Assembly (NCBI GenBank): GCA_022843785.1
Contig: JALHMZ010000025.1
Location: 1 to 39,474 of the forward strand
DNA from: Nitrospira sp.
Lineage (GTDB): Bacteria; Nitrospirota; Nitrospiria; Nitrospirales; Nitrospiraceae
DNA: 39,474 bases
Direction of reading: 5' to 3'
Positions 24,205 through 33,840 of the stretch are shown here, piece by piece; within the stretch, counting starts at the first letter, position 1; each line of letters starts with the position of its first letter. The notes under the pieces are model-generated. The model had not been told where the DNA came from, did no database searches, and saw only the letters and a list, made by a program, of their open reading frames with translations. Made by a program: the position numbers and the translations under genes.

Positions 24205-24271
24205 TTAGGCGTGAATCGAAAGGAGAAGACCGGTCTTCCCCTGCGCTTCACACCTGACGCCGTACGCCTAA
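24205..24271. repeat. Inverted repeat between guaA and rluB
   Basis: TTAGGCGT (24205-24212) and ACGCCTAA (24264-24271) are perfect complements, and AAGACCGGTCTT in the loop is itself a palindrome. GTGAGGGG-type words precede the left arm. The right arm ends seven bases before the rluB ATG. It may be a dispersed spacer element or a leader structure. Confidence 0.5.
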
Positions 24272-24277
24272 CAAATT

Positions 24278-25099
24278 ATGGAAATCAGACTTCAGAAAAT
24301 AATTGCCGGTTCCGGGCTCGCGTCGCGCCGAAAGGCGGAGACGCTGATTGCCGCCGGGCGGGTGACGGTCAATGGCAAGGTGGTGACGGAACTCGGGACA
24401 AAGGTCGATCCTGAGCGCGATCACGTCAAAGTCGACGGCAAACATTTGAGCGACGCGCAGCCGTTTGTCTATTTGATGCTGAATAAGCCGAAGCATGTCA
24501 TGTCCACATTGGATGATCCGGGCGGCAGGCCGACCGTGAAAGATTTTATTCGAGGGGTCTCGGTCCGGGTGTTTCCGGTCGGGCGCCTGGACTTCGAGAG
24601 CGAAGGTTTGATGCTGTTGACGAACAACGGAGATTTGGCGCAAGCGCTGCTGCATCCCCGCTACCATGTGCCGAAGACCTATTTGATCAAGGTCAAGCGC
24701 GTGTTGACGGATGAGGAGATCAGGCAATTGGAAGCAGGTGTGAAGCTCGAAGACGGCATGACCGGCCCGGCCCTGGTGAAGAAAATCAAGAAGGCCGAGC
24801 AGAATTCCTGGCTGGAGGTCACGATTCGCGAGGGGCGGAAACATCAAGTGCGGCGGATGTTGGAGTCGGTCGGCCATCCGGTCATTCGTTTAACGAGAGT
24901 GAAGATGGGACCGTTGTTACTGGGACGGCTGGAGTCGGGAGAGTTTCGGTTTTTGACCGACCGGGAAGCCAATGCGTTGCGGGAGTCGGTCGGAGAGCGC
25001 GTTGCCGCGGTTGAGCGGGGCGAAGAGCCGGCGAAGAAGCCGAAGCGTCCGGTCAGGCGTGAAGGCTGGGCCAGACCGAAGAAAACGAAAGTGGCGTGA
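24278..25099 (+). CDS. rluB: rRNA pseudouridine synthase, RluB/RsuA family
   Basis: A 273-residue enzyme with an N-terminal S4 RNA-binding domain ([20 protein letters not shown]) and the RsuA/RluB catalytic domain. The catalytic aspartate is Asp105 in [11 protein letters not shown], with [10 protein letters not shown] and [17 protein letters not shown] as further family blocks. It isomerises a uridine in large-subunit rRNA (RluB site, helix 90 region, by family). The C-terminus is a Lys/Arg/Pro-rich tail. aspS begins two bases after its stop, so it leads an rluB-aspS-aroC unit. In many genomes rluB sits next to scpAB. Here 6.6 kb separates them. Confidence 0.9.
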   Translation: MEIRLQKIIAGSGLASRRKAETLIAAGRVTVNGKVVTELGTKVDPERDHVKVDGKHLSDAQPFVYLMLNKPKHVMSTLDDPGGRPTVKDFIRGVSVRVFPVGRLDFESEGLMLLTNNGDLAQALLHPRYHVPKTYLIKVKRVLTDEEIRQLEAGVKLEDGMTGPALVKKIKKAEQNSWLEVTIREGRKHQVRRMLESVGHPVIRLTRVKMGPLLLGRLESGEFRFLTDREANALRESVGERVAAVERGEEPAKKPKRPVRREGWARPKKTKVA

Positions 25100-25101
25100 C
25101 C

Positions 25102-26865
25102 ATGAAACTACGGACTCACAAATGCGGTGAATTGACCAAGCAGCAGGTGGGGCAATCGGTTGTGTTGAACGGGTGGGTGCAGCGGCGGCGCGACCACGGG
25201 ACGGTGATGTTCATCGATTTGCGGGACCGAACGGGCCTCACCCAAGTGGTATTCAATTCAGAACGGAATGTGTCCGTACACAAGGCGGCGCATACGTTAC
25301 GGAGCGAATGTGTGGTGTCGATTTCAGGCCAGGTCATGGCTCGCCCGGATGAATCCAGGAATCCAAATTTACCCACCGGCGAGATTGAAGTGTTTGTGGA
25401 CGATGTCGAGATCTTGAACGAAGCCAAAACGCCGCCGTTTCTCATTGAGGACGATGCCGAAGTCACCGAGTCCATTCGTCTGAAGTACCGCTATCTTGAT
25501 CTGCGCCGGCCAAGAATGCAGAAACTATTGGGCATGCGGCATGCCATTTCCCAAGCTGCCAGAGGTTTCCTGCATTCGGAGGGGTTTCTGGAGGTGGAGA
25601 CGCCGGTGTTGACGAAGAGCACGCCCGAAGGCGCCCGGGACTACCTGGTACCCAGTCGGGTGAACGCCGGGCAGTTTTTTGCGCTGCCGCAATCGCCTCA
25701 GCTGTTCAAGCAGGTGCTGATGGTGAGCGGCGTCGATCGGTACTACCAGATTGCCCGCTGTTTCCGTGACGAAGATCTCCGGAACGATCGTCAACCGGAG
25801 TTCACGCAGATTGATCTCGAATTGTCGTTTGTCGACCGCGAGCAGGTCATGGCGATGATGGAGCGGATGATCGTCACCATATTCCGCGACGCAGGAGGCG
25901 TGCAATTGCCGACGCCCTTCCCGCGTATGACCTATGCGGAGGCGATCGGTCGATATGGATCGGACAAGCCCGATCTGCGCTTCGACCTGCCGCTTCATGA
26001 CGTGACGGCGTTCGCGGCTGCGAGCGAGTTCAAGGTGTTCAAGGATGCCGCGACTAAGGGCGGAATCGTCAAGGCATTGATCGTCAAAGGCGGGGCCGCG
26101 ACGCCACGAAGCCGCATCGACGCGCTGGGAGAGACAGCCAAGAGCTTCGGCGCCAAGGGGCTTGCGTGGCTCAAGCTCACCGCTGAGGGACAGCTCGAAT
26201 CGGTGATCGCCAAGTTTCTCGATGCCAAGGCCTTTGCGGCGGCATTGCCTGACGCCCAGCCCGGTGACCTGGTTCTCTTCGGGGCGGATAAACCGGCTAT
26301 CGTGCACGATGTGCTGGGGCGTATTCGTCTGTTATTGGGCGAAGAGTTGAACTTGATTGATAAGCACGCCTGGAAGCCGCTCTGGGTGACGGAATTCCCC
26401 TTGTTGGACTATTCGCCGGAAGAGAAGCGGTATGTGTTCATGCACAATCCCTTTGCGGCGCCGATGGACGAAGATCTGAAGTTCCTGGACACGGAGCCGC
26501 TCAAGGTCAGGGCCAAGGCGTACGACATGGTGCTGAACGGCAGCGAAATCGGCGGGGGCAGCATTCGCAACCATCGCAGCGACATCCAACTCAAGATCCT
26601 TGATTTGCTCGGCATCAATAAAGAACAGGCGCAGGCCAAGTTCGGATTCTTGCTGGAAGCGCTAGACTACGGCGCGCCGCCGCATGGAGGCATCGCGTTC
26701 GGTCTCGACCGGCTTATCATGTTGCTGGGCGGAGCCGATTCGATCCGCGACGTGATCGCGTTCCCCAAGACGCAGCGCGCGCAATGTCCGCTGACCGATG
26801 CGCCGTCGACCGTCGGCGCCGAGCAGCTGAAAGAGCTTCGCATTAAGCTGGATCTGGTCGAGTAG
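25102..26865 (+). CDS. aspS: Aspartyl-tRNA synthetase
   Basis: A 587-residue class IIb synthetase. It has an OB-fold anticodon-binding domain (about 1-105), the class II core with motif 2 [19 protein letters not shown], an inserted GAD domain (about 280-410) and motif 3 [13 protein letters not shown]. His32 in RRRDHGTV stands where discriminating bacterial enzymes such as E. coli have Leu, a feature of enzymes that charge both tRNA-Asp and tRNA-Asn. ATG 25102 was taken; a GTG at 25096 overlapping the rluB stop is an alternative. aroC starts 15 bases downstream. Confidence 0.95.
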   Translation: MKLRTHKCGELTKQQVGQSVVLNGWVQRRRDHGTVMFIDLRDRTGLTQVVFNSERNVSVHKAAHTLRSECVVSISGQVMARPDESRNPNLPTGEIEVFVDDVEILNEAKTPPFLIEDDAEVTESIRLKYRYLDLRRPRMQKLLGMRHAISQAARGFLHSEGFLEVETPVLTKSTPEGARDYLVPSRVNAGQFFALPQSPQLFKQVLMVSGVDRYYQIARCFRDEDLRNDRQPEFTQIDLELSFVDREQVMAMMERMIVTIFRDAGGVQLPTPFPRMTYAEAIGRYGSDKPDLRFDLPLHDVTAFAAASEFKVFKDAATKGGIVKALIVKGGAATPRSRIDALGETAKSFGAKGLAWLKLTAEGQLESVIAKFLDAKAFAAALPDAQPGDLVLFGADKPAIVHDVLGRIRLLLGEELNLIDKHAWKPLWVTEFPLLDYSPEEKRYVFMHNPFAAPMDEDLKFLDTEPLKVRAKAYDMVLNGSEIGGGSIRNHRSDIQLKILDLLGINKEQAQAKFGFLLEALDYGAPPHGGIAFGLDRLIMLLGGADSIRDVIAFPKTQRAQCPLTDAPSTVGAEQLKELRIKLDLVE

Positions 26866-26880
26866 GGAGGCGTCGTCCTC

Positions 26881-27999
26881 ATGGCCGGCAATACGTTCGG
26901 CAGAATCTTTACCGTCACATCCTTCGGCGAGAGCCACGGGCCGGCGATCGGCTGCGTGGTCGATGGCTGCCCCCCGGGTCTGTCACTGTCGTCTGAAGAC
27001 ATCCAGAACGATCTCGACCGGCGTAAGCCCGGTACGTCTCGTCATGTGACTCAGCGGCAAGAGTCGGATACCGTTGAAATTCTTTCCGGGGTGTTCGAGG
27101 GAAAAACGACCGGCACGCCGATCGCGCTGTTGATCCGCAATGAAGACCAGCGCAGCCGCGATTATGGAAATCTGATCGACACCTTTCGTCCGGGCCACGC
27201 GGACTATACCTACTGGCAGAAGTATGGCATCCGTGACCATCGGGGCGGGGGACGATCGTCCGCACGAGAAACGGCCGTCCGTGTCGCTGCTGGGGCGATT
27301 GCCAGAAAGTGGCTTGCGGAGAAGCACGGCGTCGTCATCCGCGGCTACTTGAGCCAGCTGGGGCCGATCGATGTGCCGTTCCAGAGCTGGGACGCCGTCA
27401 GGTCGAATCCCTTCTTCGCCGCCAACACGGAGTTGATCGCGAAGCTCGAATCATTCATGGACGACCTGCGCAAGGCCGGCGATTCCGTCGGGGCCAAAAT
27501 CACGACGATTGCTGAACAGGTGCCGGTCGGCTGGGGCGCACCGGTCTATGCCAAGCTGGATTCAGATTTGGCCGCGGCGATGATGAGCATCAATGCGGTG
27601 AAGGCGGTCGAGATCGGGTCGGGATTCGCGTCGGTCGCCCAGCGAGGGTCAGAACATGGCGACGAACTGACTCCAGATGGCTTTCTCACCAACCATTCCG
27701 GCGGGATTCTCGGGGGCATCTCCACAGGCCAAGACATTGTCGTGACGATCGGCATCAAGCCGACATCGAGCATCCGCATCCCGCGCAAGTCGATCGACAA
27801 ACAGGGTAATCCGGTCACGGTCGAAACAAACGGCCGCCACGATCCCTGCGTCGGTATCCGTGCCACGCCGATCGCCGAGGCCATGATGGCGCTTGTCCTC
27901 ATGGACCAGGCGTTGCTGCATCGGGCTCAAAATGCCGACGTGATAACGAAGACTCCGAAGATCGCCGGGTCCACTAAGCGGTCAGCGACATCGAGATAG
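26881..27999 (+). CDS. aroC: Chorismate synthase
   Basis: A 372-residue FMN-dependent enzyme making chorismate from EPSP, the last common step of aromatic amino acid synthesis. Family blocks are visible at the N-terminus ([12 protein letters not shown]), in the middle ([23 protein letters not shown], given in parts as [13 protein letters not shown]) and near the C-terminus ([17 protein letters not shown]). GGGAGG lies before ATG 26881. It follows aspS closely and is probably co-transcribed with it. Length is usual. Confidence 0.97.
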   Translation: MAGNTFGRIFTVTSFGESHGPAIGCVVDGCPPGLSLSSEDIQNDLDRRKPGTSRHVTQRQESDTVEILSGVFEGKTTGTPIALLIRNEDQRSRDYGNLIDTFRPGHADYTYWQKYGIRDHRGGGRSSARETAVRVAAGAIARKWLAEKHGVVIRGYLSQLGPIDVPFQSWDAVRSNPFFAANTELIAKLESFMDDLRKAGDSVGAKITTIAEQVPVGWGAPVYAKLDSDLAAAMMSINAVKAVEIGSGFASVAQRGSEHGDELTPDGFLTNHSGGILGGISTGQDIVVTIGIKPTSSIRIPRKSIDKQGNPVTVETNGRHDPCVGIRATPIAEAMMALVLMDQALLHRAQNADVITKTPKIAGSTKRSATSR

Positions 28000-28095
28000 G
28001 CTGAGCGGCCTCTCCGTACACGTCATCGGTATCTCAGCCTGAAGCGCGCAGCACGCATTCTCTACGCCTAACGATATGGTAGGAGGTCACTGCTC

Positions 28096-29565
28096 ATGCC
28101 TGTGCCAAAGTTGATGTTTGCCGGCTATCCCACTGCGCCGGTGTTCAAGACCAAAGGTGGAAAGGCCAATATTCGCGAACTGCTCTGGGGTGATTGGGTA
28201 CAGGTGACCGGCGAGTGGGAAGGCGAGTGGGCGCCCGTGTCCGTTCGTGGCACCAAAGGGTGGATGAAGAAGGCCGATCTTCAAGCCGACCGTTGTCTGG
28301 AGATCATCTTTCTCGATGTGGGGCAGGGCGACGGCTGTCTGTTGATTACGCCCGATGACAAGCATCTGCTCATCGACGCCGGTCTCTCAGACAACATGCT
28401 GCGGTTCCTCCGGTGGCGCTATGCCGGATTCAAGACGAAGTGGACCTTCGACACCGCCATCATCACCCACCCGGATCAGGACCACTATGGTGGATTTCAG
28501 GAGATCTTCGAGGAGCCAAACGTCTTTTTCCGATCCCTCTATCACAATGGCATTGTGGAGCGGGATACCGAGGATACCCTTGGTCCGTCCGAAACCGACG
28601 GAGGCACAAAATATCTCACCGAGATTATTCGGACGGAGGAAGAGCTCGATCACCTCTTGAGCAAGACGGCGAATCGCGGCAGGAAATTCTATCCGAAACT
28701 GCTCTACACCGCCTTCAAAAGCGGACGGGTGGACGACATTCGCTCGCTGGCGACGGCGGACGACTACGTGCCGGGGTACGGTCCTGATAAGAAAGTGAAG
28801 CTCAAAATTCTTGGTCCGGTGCTCGAGCCCAAATCCGGCAAGGCCAGGCTGCGCTGGTTCCCGAAGAAGCTTGGCTCTAAATCGTGGGATGTCGGCAAGA
28901 CTAAGAACGGGCACTCAGTCATCCTTCGGCTCGAATACGGCAACCTGCGTCTCCTGTTTGGGGGCGATCTCAACAGTCCGGCGGAGATGTTCCTACTCAA
29001 CCACTACGCCGGTGGCCAAACGGGCGAAGCCGCTCTGCTGGAGGCGGGACGAAAGGTGTTCGGCTCGGACGTTGCCAAGTGTTGCCATCACGGGAGTGCC
29101 GACTTCACGGAGACCTTTCTCAAGGCCGTGCGGCCTGCAGCCACCGTCATCTCCAGCGGCGACGAGGAGTCCCATGCCCACCCACGCAGCGATACGCTCG
29201 GCACCATCGGCCTGTATGGACGGTTGCCGCGTCCACTCATTTTTAGTACGGAGCTCTCCCGCAGCAGCCGCGAGCGGGAAAGTACCAATGTACTCAAAAA
29301 GATTGCGACATTGCGTGAACAACTGGAGAAGGCGTCGAGCCTTGAGAAGGTTCGTGAACTGTTGCCGCTCTATGACGAGCAGGTCAACGAACTCAAAAAG
29401 CGCAACGTCACGGTGTACGGGGCCATTAATCTCCGCAGTGATGGCAAGCGAGTCGTGATGGCCTACCGGCTCGAGGAAAACCGCATCAACGGCAGCAGGC
29501 TCACCGAATGGGACATCTATCGACTTGAAGCCAATTCGAGTGGCCAACTCGAATACGTGCAATAG
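28096..29565 (+). CDS. SH3-like domain plus ComEC-type metallo-beta-lactamase fold protein
   Basis: A 489-residue protein with AGGAGG ten bases before ATG 28096. An N-terminal SH3-like beta domain (about 10-65, VTGEWEGEWAPVSVRGTKGW) precedes a metallo-beta-lactamase domain of ComEC/Rec2 type: FLDVGQGDGCLLI, THPDQDHYGGF (metal ligands), LRLLFGGDL, and KCCHHGSADF with HAHPR. The C-terminal part is a coiled coil (TLREQLEKASSLEKVRELL) and a beta segment. There is no signal peptide and no membrane domain, unlike ComEC itself, so it is probably a cytosolic hydrolase of a nucleic acid or phosphodiester. The substrate is unknown. Confidence 0.75.
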   Translation: MPVPKLMFAGYPTAPVFKTKGGKANIRELLWGDWVQVTGEWEGEWAPVSVRGTKGWMKKADLQADRCLEIIFLDVGQGDGCLLITPDDKHLLIDAGLSDNMLRFLRWRYAGFKTKWTFDTAIITHPDQDHYGGFQEIFEEPNVFFRSLYHNGIVERDTEDTLGPSETDGGTKYLTEIIRTEEELDHLLSKTANRGRKFYPKLLYTAFKSGRVDDIRSLATADDYVPGYGPDKKVKLKILGPVLEPKSGKARLRWFPKKLGSKSWDVGKTKNGHSVILRLEYGNLRLLFGGDLNSPAEMFLLNHYAGGQTGEAALLEAGRKVFGSDVAKCCHHGSADFTETFLKAVRPAATVISSGDEESHAHPRSDTLGTIGLYGRLPRPLIFSTELSRSSRERESTNVLKKIATLREQLEKASSLEKVRELLPLYDEQVNELKKRNVTVYGAINLRSDGKRVVMAYRLEENRINGSRLTEWDIYRLEANSSGQLEYVQ

Positions 29566-29682
29566 ACCAGCCATGCCTGACACGTTTCCATTAGAATTCA
29601 CGGGTGAGCGATTCGACGTGATGAGCGTGCGCCGGTGTCGGGAAATGGTTCTCAAAGGGTAGTTGGGTTAGTTATCTAACTA

Positions 29683-30108
29683 TCATTTCCAGATCAGCGC
29701 AGCCGTCGAATAGCCGATCCACACGGCGATGAGGCTGAGCAGCATGTGGCCGATGATGTTTGCACCAGCCAGCCACAGTTCTCCGCTACGAAGAAGATTC
29801 ATGGTTTCGTTGCCAAAGGCTGAGAAGGTGGTAAATCCACCCAGGATTCCGACGATGAGAAAGCCACGGGTTTCGTCTGAGATGAGAGTGCGCTGATCCG
29901 CCAGCTCCGCGAAAAATCCAACCAGCACACAGCCCACCACATTGACCGCCAACGTGCCAAAGGGAAACTGGGAACCCTTGCTGAGCTGCTGCACATAGCC
30001 GCTGAGCAGATAGCGAAGGATCGATCCGATGAACCCGCCTGTGCCGATGAGAACAAGTGTGCGCAGGGTGTGACTCGCTGAAAAGTGTGAGTCTGTGTGA
30101 CGCGCCAT
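29683..30108 (-). CDS. crcB: Fluoride ion channel CrcB (Fluc)
   Basis: A 141-residue membrane protein of the dual-topology Fluc family, which exports fluoride. Four helices are visible, with GGFIGSILRYLLSG, FGTLAVNVVGCVLVGFF and VGILGGFTTFSAFGNET holding the conserved Asn, the Thr-Thr-Phe-Ser pore region and the Phe box. ATG 30108 gives a normal length. A frame continuing to 30201 would add 31 basic residues and is not likely. No fluoride riboswitch was found in the 110 bases between it and the divergent rnhA fusion gene. Confidence 0.93.
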   Translation of the reverse strand: MARHTDSHFSASHTLRTLVLIGTGGFIGSILRYLLSGYVQQLSKGSQFPFGTLAVNVVGCVLVGFFAELADQRTLISDETRGFLIVGILGGFTTFSAFGNETMNLLRSGELWLAGANIIGHMLLSLIAVWIGYSTAALIWK

Positions 30109-30216
30109 TGTACTCAAGTGCGTTGAGCGAGTCACGAGATTCGCTCTGGTCCTGGTGAAGGGCACGTAGTACAATCGCCGCGCGAAATGGTTGGGGCCCA
30201 AGAGAAGAGTCGACGA

Positions 30217-31506
30217 ATGATTGAAATCTATACCGATGGTTCTTGCAGCGGAAATCCAGGGCCTGGTGGCTGGGGTGTATTGCTTCGGGATGGCGATGTT
30301 GAGACAGAACTCTGTGGTGGAGAACCGGCGACGACGAACAACCGGATGGAATTACTCGCGGTCATTGAGGCGTTGCAGTCGCTTACGGAACCGGTGACGG
30401 CACGGGTCTATACCGATTCGCAGTATGTCCAAAAAGGCATCAGCGAATGGATTCACAGTTGGAAGCAGCGAGGCTGGAAAACTGCCGGGAAAGAACCGGT
30501 GAAGAATGAGGATCTCTGGCGTCGCCTCGATACGCTGGCTTCGGGGCACAAGCTTGAATGGCACTGGGTGAGGGGGCATAGCGGTCATCCGGAGAATGAA
30601 CGTGTGGATGTATTGGCTCGTGCCGGTCTCGAACAATCGCGCAGCGCCGGCAAGAAAGTCGGTGCAGTTGTTGTTCCCGCGCCGGCCGCCCCTCCTGTCA
30701 AAGAGAGGAACACGACAGCCCTCTCTCGTTCCATTCTCGATATCCAGCATGCGACGGTCTATCGGGGGGACATCTGCGTGTTCTCGGATTTCTCTTTTGC
30801 GCTGCACGAAGGGGAGCATGCGGCGATTGTTGGTCCAAACGGAGCCGGTAAATCGACCCTGCTCAAACTCTTAGCCGGCGGTGTCCATCCGTTACCCCTG
30901 AATGAGACCAGGATCAGCCTTTTCGGCGAGGAAGGCGGGAATGTCTGGGATGTACGAAAGCGGATCGGCATTGTGTCTCACGATCTTCAGCGGGACTATC
31001 TGATCTGTGCCGAGGGATTGAACGTGATTCTGTCCGGGTATTATGCGAGCAACGACACGTATGGCTATCAGGAGTTCAGTGAGGCGCAGGTTGCGCGGGC
31101 ACATGACGTGATGCAGGAGTTGGGGATCGAATCGCTGGCAGGCCGCCGCTTCGGCCATCTCTCCACCGGCGAGCAGCGGAGGTTTTTGCTGGGCCGCGCG
31201 CTTGTTCATGACCCGCTGATGCTTGTGTTGGATGAACCGACGAGCGGACTCGATGTGAAAGCCTGCTTTCAGTACCTCGATCTCTTGCGCGCACAGATCC
31301 GCAAAGGGAAGACCGCCTTGCTTGTGACTCACCATCTTCACGAGATTCCGCCCGAGATCGAACGGCTGGTCTTGTTGAAGGGCGGCAAGATTGTCGCCGA
31401 CGGTCCCAAAACCGTTCTTCTGAACAATGACAGGATCAGCGAGCTCTTTGACCTTCCCATCGTCGTTGCCAAAGCCAACGGCTGGTATCAAGCGTTGCCT
31501 GGATGA
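30217..31506 (+). CDS. RNase HI fused in frame to an ABC-type ATPase
   Basis: A 429-residue protein. Residues 1-140 are a complete RNase HI with all catalytic residues: Asp7 (YTDGSC), Glu45 (NRMELLAV), Asp67 (YTDSQYV), His121 (RGHSGH) and Asp131 (RVDVLA). After an Ala/Pro linker (about 141-170) residues 172-415 form a full ABC ATPase: Walker [10 protein letters not shown] (206-214), a variant signature LSTGEQ (315-320), Walker B LMLVLDEP and the H-loop VTHH. No transmembrane segment and no permease gene adjoin. ATG 30217 starts RNase HI as usual; upstream in-frame ATG 30187 would add ten residues. TACAAT at 30170 may be a -10 box. It presumably degrades RNA in RNA-DNA hybrids; the role of the ATPase is unknown. 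Confidence 0.88.
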   Translation: MIEIYTDGSCSGNPGPGGWGVLLRDGDVETELCGGEPATTNNRMELLAVIEALQSLTEPVTARVYTDSQYVQKGISEWIHSWKQRGWKTAGKEPVKNEDLWRRLDTLASGHKLEWHWVRGHSGHPENERVDVLARAGLEQSRSAGKKVGAVVVPAPAAPPVKERNTTALSRSILDIQHATVYRGDICVFSDFSFALHEGEHAAIVGPNGAGKSTLLKLLAGGVHPLPLNETRISLFGEEGGNVWDVRKRIGIVSHDLQRDYLICAEGLNVILSGYYASNDTYGYQEFSEAQVARAHDVMQELGIESLAGRRFGHLSTGEQRRFLLGRALVHDPLMLVLDEPTSGLDVKACFQYLDLLRAQIRKGKTALLVTHHLHEIPPEIERLVLLKGGKIVADGPKTVLLNNDRISELFDLPIVVAKANGWYQALPG

Positions 31507-31535
31507 CGGCTTGACGTGTGAACGTGTCTAGCCTC

Positions 31536-31982
31536 TTACTTCTTCCGAAACCCGAACAGCATCCCACCAGCTCCGGCGCCGGCAGAGGGTAGATAGCCGG
31601 TCAGCACCGCTGTGAAGCCTTCGGCGTTGCCTCGAACCCAATCGAACGTGCGAGACAGATCCGCTTCGATCAAGGTCCAATCCAGATGAATCCAACCAGT
31701 GGTGTTGAGGGCCGCGATGAGCGCGGCCAATGATGCGGTGATGACCAGCGCGATCATCAGGGTTTTTCTGAGGGCCCAGCCGAGCAAGAATCCCCCGATG
31801 AAACTGGCTCCGCCTCTGGCCATGGCGGGCGACATCAGGTCATTGAGCCAGGCGCCGAGTCCGGCAACGGTTGTTGCGCCGGCGGCGAGGAAGGATTTGG
31901 CGGCCCAGGGAGGATCACTCAGGAGTGCTGCAAGCGCCTTAGCGAAGAGACCACCTTGTGGTTCGCTCGCGACATCGCTCAT
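31536..31982 (-). CDS. FUN14-like small membrane protein
   Basis: A 148-residue protein with hydrophobic helices rich in Gly and Ala (SFIGGFLLGWALRKTLMIALV and ITASLAALIAALNTT; end GAGAGGMLFGFRKK). The GGF-x-LGWALRK pattern and the Gly-rich last helix resemble bacterial FUN14-domain proteins, whose function is not established. ATG 31982 overlaps the stop of the zinc-peptidase gene by four bases, so it is the third gene of a minus-strand unit. It converges with the RNase HI fusion gene with no clear terminator between. Confidence 0.7.
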   Translation of the reverse strand: MSDVASEPQGGLFAKALAALLSDPPWAAKSFLAAGATTVAGLGAWLNDLMSPAMARGGASFIGGFLLGWALRKTLMIALVITASLAALIAALNTTGWIHLDWTLIEADLSRTFDWVRGNAEGFTAVLTGYLPSAGAGAGGMLFGFRKK

Positions 31983-32842
31983 AACCGGGTGGCTTCGAAC
32001 GTGTTACAGGTGGATGGGTCACCGGATTCGAGGCCGCGCTTGAGCCAGGTCATTCGCTGTTCAGACGAGCCGTGGGTCCAGCTTTCCGGCTGGACCTGGC
32101 CACGTGACATCTTCTGCAAGCGGTCGTCCCCGATGGCCGCTGCTGCGCGCAGCCCTTCTTCGAAATCGCCCGGTTCGATGACATTCCGTTCTCGGTTGGC
32201 ATGGTAGCCCCAGACGCCGGCATAACAATCGGCCTGCAGCTCCATTCGGACCGACAGCGCATTGGCTTCCGTCTCGGACACCTGTCGCCTGAGTCGGTGG
32301 ACTTGTTCAGCGACGCCGAGGAGATTTTGCACATGGTGGCCGACCTCGTGGGCAATGACATAGGCCTGGGCGAAGTCACCGGATGCGCCGAGGCGATGTT
32401 CCATTTCGTCGAAGAACGTCAGGTCTAAATACACGCGATGGTCGCCTGGGCAATAGAAGGGCCCCACGGCTGACGATGCTGTGCCGCAGGCAGACTGGAC
32501 GGCACCGGTGAAGAGCACCATGCGCGGGTCTTCGTAACGAGGGCCGAGAAGCGTACGCCAGGTGGTTTCTGTATCAGCGAGGACGATGGAGGCAAACTTG
32601 CCGAGTTGGTCGCTTGGAGCGCCGACCGGACCTTGCTCAGACGGAGCAGAGACCTCGGTCATGCCTTGGACACCGGTGAGCAGATTCAGGACGGTCATGG
32701 GATCCGCACCGGTGAAGTAGCTCACGGCGAGCGCCAGGACAATGGTGCCGATGCCGAGGCTGCCTCTGCCGCCAATCCGGCGAGGGCCCATGCCGCGCCG
32801 ATCTTCGATATTGTCGCTTTGGCGCTGGCCTTCGATACGCAT
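31979..32842 (-). CDS. Neutral zinc metallopeptidase, YpfJ family
   Basis: A 287-residue protein with an N-terminal membrane anchor (LGIGTIVLALAVSYFTG) and a zinc-peptidase domain holding HEVGHH (165-170) and a downstream ELQADCYAGVW that supplies the third ligand. The start MRIEGQRQSDNIEDRRG, a charged segment before the helix, is typical of the YpfJ family (Zn_peptidase, annotated neutral zinc metallopeptidase). Substrates are unknown. It lies 25 bases after the DUF2959 lipoprotein gene and overlaps the FUN14-like gene, so the three are probably one operon of envelope proteins. Confidence 0.92.
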   Translation of the reverse strand: MRIEGQRQSDNIEDRRGMGPRRIGGRGSLGIGTIVLALAVSYFTGADPMTVLNLLTGVQGMTEVSAPSEQGPVGAPSDQLGKFASIVLADTETTWRTLLGPRYEDPRMVLFTGAVQSACGTASSAVGPFYCPGDHRVYLDLTFFDEMEHRLGASGDFAQAYVIAHEVGHHVQNLLGVAEQVHRLRRQVSETEANALSVRMELQADCYAGVWGYHANRERNVIEPGDFEEGLRAAAAIGDDRLQKMSRGQVQPESWTHGSSEQRMTWLKRGLESGDPSTCNTFEATRL

Positions 32843-32867
32843 CGGCGCTCTCCTTCAAGCCGGACCG

Positions 32868-33524
32868 TCAGTCCGACTCCTTCTCCATCGACTGAATGAA
32901 CTTGTCGGCTTCGGCGATGGAACGATTCATGTCTTTCACCAACTGATCGACCTGGGCGTCCACTTTGACGAGTTCGCCTTTGATGGCGGACAGGGCCCGT
33001 GCATTCAGATTGTGCTTTAGATAGAGGACTTGATCGCGTAGCGGTTTGAGAACCGGTTCAATCCGCTGCTCAGCGCGTTTCATGGCCGCGAGCATGTCTT
33101 TGTAGCGACTTTTGGTTTGGGTGAGCTTCGCTTGGCTCTTCCGGCGCAGGTCGGCGCTGGAGTATTGGCCGAGTTCTCGCTCCCATTCCGAGAAGAGCGC
33201 ATCGGCCACGCTCTCGACATCGGAGATCCGCTTCCTGACCGCTTTGGCACTGTCTTCACTGGTTTCGAGTTCGCCGCTCAATTTCTTATAGGTGGCTTCG
33301 AGATCGCCGCCTTCGTAGGCGACGACCTTGCCGAACTGCTCCAAGGTGGTTTGAATCTCTTTCTTCGCGTCTTCCTGGGCATCACGCGCGGATTTGACCC
33401 GGTCGCTGAGAATGTCGCGCTTGGCATAGCCCATTTTTTCCATGGCGGCCATGTAGGCGGTGTCGCAACCGGCGATGGTCAAGACGATGATGAGGAGCGT
33501 GAGTGACTGTGCAAGGCGTGGCAT
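32868..33524 (-). CDS. DUF2959-type coiled-coil lipoprotein
   Basis: A 218-residue protein from ATG 33524, behind a GGAGAGG ribosome-binding site. The signal peptide ends in the lipobox TIAGC with Cys20 as the lipidation site. The rest is long amphipathic helix (DAQEDAKKEIQTTLEQF, LRRKSQAKLTQTKSRYKDML, AQVDQLVKDMNRSIAEAD). AYMAAMEKMGYAKRDILSDRV at the mature N-terminus (shown for recognition as MEKMGYAKRDIL) is a DUF2959 hallmark. Probably periplasmic. First gene of the minus-strand unit with the zinc peptidase. Confidence 0.85.
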   Translation of the reverse strand: MPRLAQSLTLLIIVLTIAGCDTAYMAAMEKMGYAKRDILSDRVKSARDAQEDAKKEIQTTLEQFGKVVAYEGGDLEATYKKLSGELETSEDSAKAVRKRISDVESVADALFSEWERELGQYSSADLRRKSQAKLTQTKSRYKDMLAAMKRAEQRIEPVLKPLRDQVLYLKHNLNARALSAIKGELVKVDAQVDQLVKDMNRSIAEADKFIQSMEKESD

Positions 33525-33635
33525 AGAGACCTCTCCTGTGAACAACGCCGCATACACCGGACAGGCGCACACGGGTATCTGAATACGCGAAGGAATGCTG
33601 CATCATACAGAACCTATTCACGGGGGGAAGATGCT

Positions 33636-33840
33636 AGCCTGCATTGTCCATGAGCGGTTCTGCTGCAATCAGCCGATCCGCTGCTCCGTTTTTCGTCGCT
33701 CGTCGCTCGTGAAACGTGAAGCGCACGACGGAAAGAACGTTACCGCACCGGAGATCTTTGTTTGCGAGATACGAGAGACGCTTCACGAGATACGCGATTC
33801 CATGTGCTCTCGCAACGAACCGTCATGAATAATGCAGGCT
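33636..33840. mobile_element. Non-coding element with perfect 10-bp terminal inverted repeats (family copy B)
   Basis: Starts AGCCTGCATT and ends AATGCAGGCT, with pairing continuing inward (CATGAGCGGTTC against GAACCGTCATG). The ends match those of 15712-15924. The interior is different: GTCGCTCGTCGCTCGTGAAACG and GAGACGCTTCACGAGATACG words, here cut short. No gene is present. It lies in the 575-base gap 33525-34099; the rest of that gap has only the palindrome at 34050 and no supported gene. Confidence 0.6.

Noticed and set aside
24178..24277. Genomic-island attachment at the guaA 3' end
   Set aside because: guaA is a known integration target, but rluB-aspS-aroC core genes follow directly and no duplicate of the guaA end is present.
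30109..30216. Fluoride riboswitch before crcB
   Set aside because: No sequence like the crcB-motif aptamer is seen on the minus strand between crcB and the divergent gene.
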